Assembly: GCA_015680685.1 (NCBI GenBank)
Contig: MNCI01029388.1
Location: forward strand, 112,165 to 176,164
DNA length: 64,000 nucleotides
Direction of reading: 5' to 3'
Origin: Gnetum montanum
Lineage: Eukaryota > Streptophyta > Gnetopsida > Gnetales > Gnetaceae
A model generated the notes under the pieces. That model saw only the letters and a program-made list of their open reading frames with translations, did not search any database and was not told the DNA's origin. The translations under genes were made by a program, and so were the position numbers. Positions 47,212-57,129 of this stretch are shown in pieces. Each line of letters opens with the position of its first letter. Position 1 is the stretch's first letter.

Positions 47212-48718
47212 TGAAACACCACTAATTTCAGGCTCCTATAGTTCAATGGCAGATTTGTCTAAGTGCCAAAACTTGGGCAAAATTTTTCTAAGTCTTGTAT
47301 CACACTTTGTAGCAAAGACAATGTAGCACACCTAAATTTCTTCTTTTTTTTTTTGCAAAAGTGTTTGAAGTCTGCCTACTACGCTCCCTAGCACAACCAG
47401 CGTAGCACACACTTCCATGGCTAGTATACACAAATGTCAAGCTAGAAGTGGTCAAGAGTTGCTTGGGATGGACCAAATAGTTTAGCAAACTTTCTATCTC
47501 CTGAACTGTCAAGCTCGCTATGCTCTCGAACTTGCCTAGCTTGATACATGTCCTAGTTGCTAGTTCACCCAAGTACCAAGCTAGATTTTGTCAAAAGTGC
47601 CCAGGATGACACATGAAAAATGCCTCTAAAAGGCTCTAGAATCTTCCAAAACTCAGCATCAACCTTCATCTTAGCTTTGACAACTCTCCAGTGATTGAGA
47701 TTAGTAGATTTCCTTACTTTTGCATCCGCCATTGATCCCCAAAATTGTTCCAACACTTAACCCTACTTGGAAAAGGGGAAAGATGTATTCCCAGAGCATA
47801 TGCTCCAAATTGCATTGTTTTGACATTATTTGTAGGTATATGGTGGTCTCTCAGAATCTGGCACATGCAGTTCAGGTGGTGTGGTCACAATTTGACAGTC
47901 TTTGGGTTCCCATTCCTATCTTGTAGAGTGTAATACTTTGAGTGTAACATGTTAGCATGACCTATCCATGCCCATGCCACGTGGCATCTAGGCCATGTGG
48001 CATCTAGTCTGCATCTCATGCCAACCCTATCCCTATAAATACCCTAACATTCAACATTTTAGGGGTTGAAAAATCATAAGAGCATTGAGCATTAGAACAT
48101 TCCTAGCATCTTCACTACTCCTACACTTGAGCATCTAAGCTTGACACCTTGGCAAGTATTGTGGCATAGTCTTCCTTGCACCTGAATAGCATGATGATCA
48201 CCAAGCTAGTAGGTTCAGCCACCCTTGTAGCTGCCAACACCATGTCCCTAACATCCCAAAGATTGTGATCGCACACTACACTACCACTGTACTAGTCTAA
48301 TGTCGCATACTAGTTTCACACATTGTTAAATCAAAAGTTACACTCCCTAGTCTTGGGGTAGTGCATTTCTCCACTCAAATTCCTATTCCATTTTATTTCT
48401 TAGCATTTTTTTCAAATTTTTAGCATTACTCTTGCATTTTTTCTACTGTCGATATGCATTTGCATATTTACACTACAATTTTTGGGCCGAGACTCTACAC
48501 TATGTTCTTGCTTGTTGTCTCGGCTCCCACGCACAATGCTCTATAGACCCCTTTTATAAATATTTATTATTACACCATGTAAATACCTGTCTAATCAACC
48601 AAACCATTCAGGGAACCTCATTTCCTTTTCCCCAACACATCCCTCACATAGATTCAGGATTAGGCTATACGCCTGCGGACCTCTTGGTGTTCCAGCCACC
48701 AATGCTTTGGACATCACA
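47212..48718 (+). repeat. E5 3' LTR
   Basis: Aligns with 30010-31865 but lacks most of the near-palindromic tandem block (left LTR about 30390-30775), passing straight from cccaggatg to acacatgaaaaatgcc at about 47609. TATA at 48034-48041. Ends ...GGACATCACA and is followed by the duplicated target atgag. Confidence 0.88.
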
Positions 48719-48723
48719 ATGAG
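48719..48723. repeat. E5 target site duplication, right copy
   Basis: atgag, identical to 30005-30009. Confidence 0.85.
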
Positions 48724-50359
48724 TTATGTTACATCCACCATGGATTCTGTGGTGTGATGTGAAGAGAGTATTCCATGTACATTTACAATGTGTATGCATC
48801 AGAGGGTTTGGATGCAAAGGAATGTAGAAAATGCAAGAGGGTATGCGAATGAGGGAGTGAATGTGCATAGGCTAAAATGAGATGAGGGGGACGTACACTC
48901 TTGAGTGGCTTTGCTAGCCTAATCATGCACATTTTAGTGATGTGGTGACTTGCTGCTACGATGATAAGCACTATTGCATGATTGCCTCCAAGGCTTCATC
49001 CTACAAACAGAACTCTGAGAAGATAAGAAAATCACAAAATGTGAAGTGCAAGTGAAATGCTAGATGTGAAGATGTTGTAGATGCATGAAAAGATAAACCA
49101 GTTGCAAGTGTGTAGGAAGCTAGTGGAAGTGCCAGTGCGATGATGTTGCAAGTTCCCCAAAGGTTGCATCGATGGAAAGTGATCCAAAAGATCAACAACA
49201 TGCTAGTTTAAACTCCTGGTAGACCATGAACCCAGTTTAAGGTCCTAACAAACCATGAGATGCTATTTTAGAGTCCTAGCAGACTACATGGTGCCAATTT
49301 AACATCATTGCAAATGATAGATGTGGATGTTAGTTTAACATCATAGTAGACGAGCTATTGTGCTAGTTTAACATCATAGTAGATGAGCTATTGTGCTAGT
49401 TTAACATCATGACCCATAGACAAGTTGTGCCAGTTTTAGTGTCATGGCCTATGAGCTATGTGCTTATCTTTCTTTGGTAAGGTATGCTGATGCATGCATA
49501 GACATGTTATGTGCCTACAAAATCTTGTAAAAATCAACTAGAGAAACAACATCAAGAAGCAATGATGTAACAAGGTTCATGTGCATTAGTAAGAGGAAAG
49601 TAATATGAAAAGTGATAATTTTGGACCATTTCAAGCCACAACGATAGCTTAAGGCCATTTTAGGCCATGTGTTTTGCTAGTTTAAGCCCATTTCAGGTCA
49701 TGTGTTGCCAATTTTAGGGCCATGGTAGGCCAAAGGTGCTAGTTTGAGGCCATGGCAGGCTAGAGGTGTTAGTTTAAGGCCATGGTAGGCTATACACTAG
49801 TTTAAGGCCTATTCAGGCCATTGCAAAGGGGTTGATAGTTTTAGGACCATTTCAGAACATATGTTGCTAGTTTAATTCCATGACAATTTGCAATGCTAGT
49901 TTAATGTCATTTCGGGTCATGTGTTTTGCCAGTTTAGGGCCTTTTTAGGCCACATGTTTCTTTAGTTTTATGATTTTACTTTTTTTTATTTTCATGTGTT
50001 TTTGATGTTTTTCAAATGCAATGTGTAGCCTAAGTGGATGGATGAATAAATAAAGAAAAAATGCATAAGCAAAGGAAAGAAGTATATAAACTAAATAAGC
50101 AAGTGAAATGTAAATGCATGAACAAATGCAATGCAAGCAAAAATCAAAAATGCATGGCACAGGGAGGCAAGGGGTAAGCAAGCACCTAGAGCATTTTTGG
50201 CCAAGGGAAAGTCTTGGTCACATAGTTGCTTCCTAACTAGGTGTGGACTGGGGGCACATAAGGGTTTAGGATCCTTTGGGAGGTTGTGGGTCTCAACCAC
50301 TTGTTTAGGTATTTTGCCTTAGGTGTTGCATTACTTGTTGTAGGTGTACCACCAAGAAA
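48724..50359 (-). other. E4 region downstream of protease: inverted ccttaaacta repeats, no pol
   Basis: From 49200 to 49970 there are a dozen or more copies of tagtttaaggcc-type units (the complement of the E5 clusters). In E5 the same clusters bracket the antisense gene, RT and integrase. Here they run together, so the intervening DNA is missing. 48724-49190 holds no recognisable coding. Confidence 0.65.
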
Positions 50360-53318
50360 CTCCACCTTCGACACTTGGCCCATGTCTACATGGTGGATAG
50401 CTGAAGGGGAGACATTATCATCATAGATGATAACTTAACCATCTTTTTATGGAAGGTGGATTTTTTAGTGGATTGGAGAGGATATGGCCCATAATTGAGC
50501 TAGCCAGGGCTTGCCTAGGATCAAGTTGAAGCCAAACATCTCCTCTATAATAGTAAAATCTACAAAGGTGGGGAACTGCTCCCTTGCCACAAAGGTAATG
50601 TTTATTGTGTATTTGATGGTGATGTGTGATCCGTTGAAGGATTTTAGACACACAATTTTGGTTGGCCTAATCTAGCCTACCAAGCCCAACTTGTTGATGA
50701 TGGAGTACAAAACTATGTTTGTTGTCACATCATCATTAACGTGAACCTTGCAAATCATGCACTACCCAACATGTATGCTAATGGATAGTAGAGCTAGAGG
50801 GATTTTCCCTTGTTTTGGATTGACCTTGATTACATCGTTCTGAAAGGCTAGTGATGTTGAACCTGATTCCTATGGTGCAGGGGGCAACATTGCTACATGG
50901 ATGGATGCCTCATTTGCAAGGATGTCCTCCGTGATAGGAATGAAGGTCCACATTCGGGCCAATTCTTGGTGGTGGGTAGATGAGATCATGACTAGGTCAT
51001 ACAAGCTCAACATTGAGTTTTTCTACTTGAATGTTTGTTTTACCTAGGTTAATGTAGCTATGAAGTCCTTGTCATCGATCATTGTGTTGGCGTTGACCTT
51101 CTCCATGCAACTTGAGAGATGGATCTCTTGCAAAGGGGACTTATGCTTGGCTTTTTTGGCTTGTTTGATGGTCATAATGCTTGGTTTTTGCTTACTAGTT
51201 ATGGCCTTTGTTTCAACCATGGGGTTTATGAGGTACTTCTTTGGCTTCTTGAACTACCATTTGGTAGGCATACCCAAGTTGCCAATGGGGTTGACCCTTG
51301 AAGGAGAAGAGACCAACAAATTTCCCACTACTAGGCTTAGGATAGGTTAGGGCCCAATGCATTATGGCATCCTAATGACAAATGGTTGTTTGGGACTTGT
51401 TGTGGTGCTAGATCATTGTGGCACCTCGATAACGAAAGGTTGCTTAGTGGTTGTTGTTGTTACATCATGCTAGTTGAATGTCTTAGTAGATGGTTGTTGC
51501 TAGTTGAACGTCTTAGCAAATGGTTGTTGTGGGACCCTGACCACAAAGGATGTTGTGAATGCTCGAGGTGGTACTTTGACCATGAAGGAGGTCCTCTTAC
51601 TTATGGAGGATGAGGGGATCCTTGCCTTGTTGGGAGGCACTCAGATCACAAAAGGTTGTTTCACATGTTTGGACTTGCCTCTTATGCTGATGGAGTTTAT
51701 TATATAGGGGCCATCAAATATGTTGGATTGGCTCACTACATCAAGCACTAGTTGGCTCCTTTATATCATTCTTTGTAGGTCATCTTGCAAAGCTTGATTG
51801 TTGTCCATACTATTATCGAACATCTGGTGGTAGTGATAGAATTGGTCTAGTCAAAAGTCCTTCAGGATGGGGGACTTGCTTGGTACTATTGAGATGGGGT
51901 TCCTTAGTAGTTTCTAGTACCTATCATGTTTTTGATGGGCAATCTCTAATACATGTTTGTATTGGATTCGTCCAATTTTCAAAAGTTGCTTTAGCAACTC
52001 AAAGGGTTTCATAGGTAGTGGGGTATACCTTGAGTGATCCTTGCACTTAGAGCAAGACCTTGTAGCAACTTACATTGTGGCCTCTATTAATGTAGGTAGG
52101 TTGGTGCTAGAGTTAGCAGCTTTGGGAGCTATGGCCTTGGGTTGCTTAGCCATTGGGCCCTAGTTGGTTACTTTTTCATTTGTGGCTACCATGGATGCTA
52201 TTGCATTTTTCTTGCACCTATGCTAGTTTTTGAAGGCCATGTAAGCTAGGTCATTACTTGCTTACATTGCCTTCTCTATGCCCTTCGTTTCGACAAAGGA
52301 TTGGCTAAGAGACTTTGGGGCTAGGTAGTACAATTTTGACTTGATGAAGTTGTTAACTATACCCTAGAAGATGGACAAGAGGTGCATCTCTGCTATGGAC
52401 TCCTGTATTTCTTATAACGAGCTGCTCTAGCATTGGAGGAATTTTGGCACAGGCTTTAGGGGCTCTTACTTGACCTACATGAGCTAGTTGAGGGTTGCTT
52501 CAAGTTTTAGGTTGTACTTGAAGCAATCAGAAACGAGCTTAGAAGGTCCTCTAGGAAGGAGATTGAGCCCATAGGTAGTGAATAGTACCAGTTGAGGGCT
52601 TTACTAGTTAGGGACATGGAAAAGATGTGCATGATTACATGCAACCAAGTTTGTAGTAGCAAGCATTCAGACCTGAACATGACCAAGTATGCATTGGGGT
52701 CCCCCTCACCATTGTACTTGGTGAGTTGAGGTAGTGAGATCCCAGTTGGAAGAGTTAGTGATGGGACTAAAGGACTTATGGGATCATCTTGATAAAATTC
52801 CACCACCTTGATGGCTTTGGAGGTGGTGGCTTTAAGCTAGTTGATCTCCTTTGTCAAACTTTGAATCAAATGAAATGCCTAATCCAAGGGGATGTGCCAG
52901 CTATTTGCATTGGTTGGGCTTGTATTGATTGCATGGTGAAGGACTAGATTTTTGGTTGTGGAGTATGCCAATTTAACATTGTAGTGGATAGTTTTAGTTG
53001 ATGTGTTAGCTGAGGGATGGGCAGAATGATCAAGGTGGGCCAAACATGCATGGGTTGGATTGACACCAAGGGCACCAATGAAATAGATGAGACATAGGAT
53101 GCCTTAATCATTTGGGGCTAGGAGGTGGCCCTTGCATGAGCATAGGGTTGGGCAGACATGTTTGCTACTAAAATGTGGAGTAATTGTTGGAAGACAGTGT
53201 AAAGGAGGCTCTCATGTTTGGAGTGGGCCTCAAATTCATCTTCCTTCTCTTGTGAGGCTTCCTCATAGTTGGTTCCCACATCATGATCATTTGCACAAAT
53301 GAGTTGGGAAAATAACAA
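50360..53318 (-). pseudogene. gag-pro: E4 gag-protease
   Basis: Minus-strand reading begins near 53318 (CANDHDVGTNYEEASQ). The capsid core at 52806-52700 reads EFYQDDPISPLVPS and LPQLTKYNGEGDPNAYL, nearly the same as E5. A segment at about 52060 reads KCKDHSRYTPLPMKPFELL, shared with E5 34090. A Thr/Pro/Lys-rich linker follows, then protease with VNDDVTTNIVLYS at the active site (Asp reads Asn) and MFGFNLILGKPWLAQL...SSPIH (50530-50465). It ends near 50360, with no RT downstream. Many stops and several frameshifts. Confidence 0.75.
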
Positions 53319-53589
53319 GTGATAGGACTCTATGAGTGGGATTATGTTGAATGAGGAATGGTTATACTCTCATCCATTTTGGTGGACTTGTTTGAAGTCC
53401 TATTTTGCCTCTATGTCAAGGCTATCCATAGGTAATCCTACTTGGATTTTGGCACAAACAAAGTTATATTATTTGTGCCTAAGCGTAACATGCTTTGGGT
53501 GGATCATGCAAGTGTCAAGTGTGTTAGACATAGATGTGGAAGGTTGACCTAGATTCATGTTCATAGATCAAGGTGGGAAAGTTGTTATT

Positions 53590-53820
53590 ACAAAACAATG
53601 GCTAACTCTAAAAAATGTATAAAAACATCTAATTTTGTTGGTAGTAGAAAAAAAAAGGCTAAGTATAAAAACATAGAAAATTGACTAAGTGTAAAACTAC
53701 GAAAATTTGGCTAAGTATGAAAATGCAGAAAAATGCTAAGTATGAGAATGCAGAAATATGGTTAAGTATGAAAATGCCAAAAAAATGGCTAAGTGTAAAG
53801 CTAAAAAAAATGCTAAGAAT
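53590..53820. repeat. Minisatellite in the E4 5' leader
   Basis: About seven diverged units of 25-29 bp of the type ggctaagtatgaaaatgcag. E5 has only about three related units (ttagccattttt, 32200-32310). The array creates spurious plus-strand ORFs (Met/Lys-rich). Confidence 0.8.
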
Positions 53821-54029
53821 GGAGACTATGCTCCACACCAACTACACTCTCCACTTACTATGCTCTCTACGCTCAAAGAGCGAAGACTTAAGAAAAAGTG
53901 GAGAACGATGTGATTTGGATTGCTATGTAGGGTCTCAAGGAGATCGACAACTGGGACCAATATACAACAACAAGAATGTAGAGAGCATGTAAATAGAACC
54001 AAAATGGAGTGCAAATAAGAAAATGACAG

Positions 54030-54048
54030 GGTCCTTCTTCTAGTGCCA
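54030..54048 (-). promoter_or_regulatory. E4 primer binding site
   Basis: Minus strand TGGCACTAGAAGAAGGACC, four bases after the 5' LTR. Same primer type as the E5 site at 31871-31889. Confidence 0.65.
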
Positions 54049-54052
54049 AAAC

Positions 54053-55394
54053 TATAATGATCGAAAACATTAGTGACTAGAATACCAAGGGGTTGACAAG
54101 CATATAGCCTAACCTTGCCTCCACATGAGGGCCTTGCTGGAGGTGGATATGGGGTGACCTGAATAGTCTTGTTAATCAAATAGGGACTTACAAAGTGCAA
54201 AAGATGTTAATGCAAATGGTGCTAAGTGTTGGGAAATGTCAACTGTGTTAACTATGTGAACAATGCTGAGCGTAGTTAGTGTTAATGGTGTGAATAGTGT
54301 TGAGCATAGTCATGTTTTTTTAGCAAAAAATAGGAGTGTCAACATGTGTGGACCATCTCCTAAGTGTAGATGTAGGCCAAAATGTGAAAAATGCAAAGAA
54401 AATGCAAGGGAGGAAGAGAGAGAAATGCAACATCGCCCCAAATGGGGTTGAGCATAGTTAACTCCAAAAGGGTTTTAGAAGGTACATGGTGTATAAAAAG
54501 CATAGTGGAGAGCATAGTCATAGTCTTAGTGGTGTCAAGACATGAAGTCTAGTGTTCATTGTGGTGTTTATGCATATCGTGTTGGCTATCATGGTGTACC
54601 ATGGGCTATGGTATTCAGTTGGGCTGCAAGGGGGCTACGGTGGGTCGTGGTTAGCAACTTTGCCTCTTTCGATCACTAGTGTGCCTTTGGGTCTCATTCA
54701 CCCAAATGCCAAATTTAAAACTTGAAAAAATCCAACCATCTAAAATTTTTTCTCTTCCCCTTGAAAATTCCCAAGGTAGGGGTATTTATAGGGTTAGGGT
54801 TACCGAAAAATGCGAATCAGTTGCCACATGCTAGAGGGGTAGTTGGGACTATGCTTAACCCCAACTATGCTCTAGAGTGCACTTCCAACAGTTAGAAAAA
54901 ATATGCCAATTTTGGTATTTTTATGTTGACTATGCTCTAGAGCATAGTCTTAGTAGTGGAGAGCGTAGTCTCTACACTTAGAAAAATTTGTAGCTTGTGT
55001 CATCATTCTAACACTTAGAAAAAATCTTGCAAAACTAGTTGTTCTGCATTAACTACATTAACTATGCTCTAGAGCATAGTCCCTATAGTGGAGAGCATAG
55101 TCTAAACACTTAAAAATATTTTGTAGCTTGTGACCTCATTCAGACACTTAGCCAAAATTGCAAAAAGTTGGTCATTGAAGCTAACTATGCTCTACTGCAG
55201 TGGAGAGCGTAGTCCTAGCACTTAGAAAAATTTGTAGAAAGTATCATCATTCTGACACAAAATTTTTTTGCAAATCTAGTAGTTTGAGCTAACTATGCTC
55301 AACACTTAGAAAAATTTGGGCAAAGTGCCACCATTTTGAAACTTAGTGAAATTTGCAGTCGAGATGTTGGGATCCAAAATTTTGTTGTGTTTCA
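54053..55394 (-). repeat. E4 5' LTR
   Basis: Aligns with 27854-29276. TATAAATA (minus) at 54783-54790. Contains perfect copies of the 20-bp palindrome ACTATGCTCTAGAGCATAGT (near 54928 and 55063). Its outer end TTTCA is followed by aataa, the decayed target duplicate, and then by the rest of the E2 LTR. Confidence 0.88.
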
Positions 55395-55399
55395 AATAA

Positions 55400-56044
55400 T
55401 AAAGAGATAAATTAATTAAGCTAATAAACAATGGAAAACAAAATCTAAACTAGCCTATGTGCAATGAGTATCTGCTCTTAATCATTTGTATACATCTTGG
55501 ACTTCGTGAGACTACTTCTTGAATTTCCAAGCATATGTCATTGGGTGTACCAAATGATACACCACTGGATTACCAAGTATCTAGACTTAAACACTCGTGA
55601 TTAAGGCATACACATTTCTCTTAATAATAGGAATAGTAAATAGCAATAAATGAAAAAATTTAACTAAATAGAATAATAAATAATTAATAATTAAAATCAA
55701 TAATAATCTAAGTAAATGTTGTAATGATAGGAGTAATCTCAACCTTTATTTCTAGTCATGTAATGTGTCCAAGTATGTCACACTTGAACAAAGGTGTTGT
55801 ACGATTACAAACATTACATTGTGGGCATGCACTGGGAATAATAGGACTCTAAGAAAGACTAGCTAAAATTGAAAACTAAAACCATCTTCCCTACATCATA
55901 TCTCAACAGTGCACCCAAGTGTTATATTTATAGGCTAACCCAAAGGAGACGACATCGAATATCTAACATGGCTTCTTGGCTCTGACATTAGGTACCCAAC
56001 ATTAGGTATCCAATATTAGGGCTTGAAAAATTGATGACTCATCT
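55400..56044 (-). repeat. E2 5' LTR, outer part
   Basis: Continues the LTR interrupted at 27853. It aligns with 19547-20193 (for example gagataaattaatta at the start and ttgatgactcatc at the end) and carries the TATA at 55925-55932 (minus). Its outer end meets E1 gag. Confidence 0.88.
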
Positions 56045-56173
56045 ACTAGGATCAACATTTCTATTAACATTTGTACTAATTTCATTCAACTGAGCAATGA
56101 TTAGTTAGAAGGTAGATTGTATCCTCTCCATATCTCTATTCAAGATCTATACTTATTTCTTGTTAGGTGCCAT
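56045..56173 (-). pseudogene. gag: E1 gag N-terminus
   Basis: Starts at ATG 56173 (MAPNKK) and reads, with stops at presumed Gln codons, ILNRDMERIQSTF and AQLNEISTNVNRNVDPS up to the E2 junction. The frame matches that of the gag part at 19312. It lies about 45 bp downstream of the PBS, as expected for gag. Confidence 0.65.
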
Positions 56174-56219
56174 GTGAATTTGACAAAATCTTAAACCAAT
56201 TTTGCTAACAATCAACACA

Positions 56220-56231
56220 GCTTCAACACCA
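56220..56231 (-). promoter_or_regulatory. E1 putative primer binding site
   Basis: Minus strand TGGTGTTGAAGC, resembling TGGTATCAGAGC (tRNA-iMet) at 8 of 12 bases, with transitions at the others. Placed by position just upstream of gag. Confidence 0.45.
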
Positions 56232-57129
56232 ATAAAATGCTAGAGCAAGTTCATTCTAGTGGAAAATAATCTTCAACCTACTAAATCTAGATATTTTGAA
56301 AATAAAAATCAATATGCTAGAAAACAAGCAAACTAGCTATCTTCAATTATTGAAAAGAAGATTACAATAGGGTTCCATAATTCATAACTTCATCTAACAC
56401 ACTTACAACACTCAAATGATGCTACAGAGCATAAGGATCTATAACCACACAATAGCTATTTTCAATGCAAAACACAACAAATAGATAATTTCTTCCATAA
56501 AATGGGACTTAGATCTCAATTTGTAATCATACAACAAATACTAGGACAAATACACATAACTAAGCAAGAGATGAATATACACTCATGCACTCTTCACATG
56601 TGTTTTAATAATACTTATCTTATTTTAAGCTCTCACCAATTGAAGCGCTCTCTCCATGACATCTCATGAAGAATTAGATCAATATTTATTGACAAAGAAA
56701 AGACAAAAAAAACCTAGAAAAATTTTCCCAACTCAACTTAAGGATATCAAGATATTTCCATCTTTTTTCATCTTCTTCTAGCTATTTCTAGAATTGGAAT
56801 GAGAAATTTTGAAATTTTTTGCACTCATTTGGATCAACTTTGATCTTTCTAGGTCATCTCATTGTTAACCTAGACTTGTAGGTGGGATGTCTTACTCATG
56901 TCTAAGACATCTCCATTGCAGTTGAGACATCTCATAAAAATATAAAACATCTTACCAACTTCTAATATATCTCAATTGAGACTTCAAAAAATCTACAATG
57001 ACATCTTCCTTGAATTTGGAACATCTCCAACAAGCTTAACTCTTAGTTAAGATGTCCTTCAAGAGCTAGAAAACTTACAAAAACTATTGTAAGGAAAAAC
57101 ACAAGGGGATCGAAGAAGGTGTTCCTACA
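56232..57129 (-). repeat. E1 presumptive 5' LTR
   Basis: Inferred from position next to the PBS; no second copy is in the window to fix its ends. The right boundary is set at gttcctaca (TGTAGGAAC on the minus strand), a plausible LTR start. It contains an array of AGACATCTCC-like motifs at 56889-57060, also seen in the copia LTRs. Confidence 0.4.

Larger units (their letters stand above)
30010..48718 (+). mobile_element. E5: 18.7-kb Tat-like Ty3 retrotransposon with an antisense gene
   Basis: Plus-strand element with LTRs 30010-31865 and 47212-48718 and an exact 5-bp target duplication. Order: LTR, PBS, leader, gag, protease, a repeat cluster, an antisense intron-containing gene, RT, RNase H, a second archaeal-type RNase H, integrase, repeat cluster, 3' UTR, polypurine tract, LTR. 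The second RNase H domain is the hallmark of the Tat lineage (Ogre, Retand), which also has elements of this size. It is the youngest complete insertion in the nest, judged by nesting and its intact target duplication, but its ORFs are broken by stops. Confidence 0.88.
27854..55394 (-). mobile_element. E4: Tat-like Ty3 element lacking RT and integrase, inserted in the E2 LTR
   Basis: Minus strand. The 5' LTR is 54053-55394 and the 3' LTR is 27854-29276. Flanks are the two halves of the E2 LTR, with a decayed 5-bp target duplication (gatga/aataa). Removing E5, the element is about 8.8 kb. It has a PBS, a 5' leader minisatellite and a gag-protease region, then about 2.4 kb of noncoding repeats, but no RT, RNase H or integrase. 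Gag and protease match E5 closely, so both belong to one family and E4 is a pol-deleted copy. Confidence 0.8.
19313..56044 (-). mobile_element. E2: gag-only LTR element with an unrelated large ORF, inserted in E1
   Basis: Minus strand. The 3' LTR is 19313-20193 (881 bp). The 5' LTR (about 869 bp) is split by E4 into 27630-27853 and 55400-56044. The LTR ends TGATGAG...CTCATCA resemble those of E3, and the PBS is tRNA-Asp type as in E3. The interior (20194-27629) has a full-length gag and a second ORF of about 897 codons, but no protease, RT, RNase H or integrase. It must have depended on enzymes supplied by another element. The left and right flanks are E1 gag. Confidence 0.8.
16283..57129 (-). 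mobile_element. E1: oldest Ty3/gypsy element, host of E0 and E2
   Basis: Minus-strand Ty3 element in pieces: pol and most of gag at 16283-19312, the gag start at 56045-56173, PBS at 56220-56231 and a presumptive 5' LTR at 56232-57129. The two gag parts adjoin in the same frame on either side of E2, with a decayed 5-bp target duplication (gctaa/actag). Its integrase and 3' LTR are not in the window because E0 broke it at the RNase H end. Confidence 0.75.

Noticed and set aside
53681-53992. Plus-strand ORF rich in Met, Lys and Trp
   Set aside because: It is a translation of the 25-29-bp leader minisatellite of E4.
56045-56173. Independent small gene at the E2 right flank
   Set aside because: Its frame and position relative to a primer site show it is the start of E1 gag, continued at 19312.
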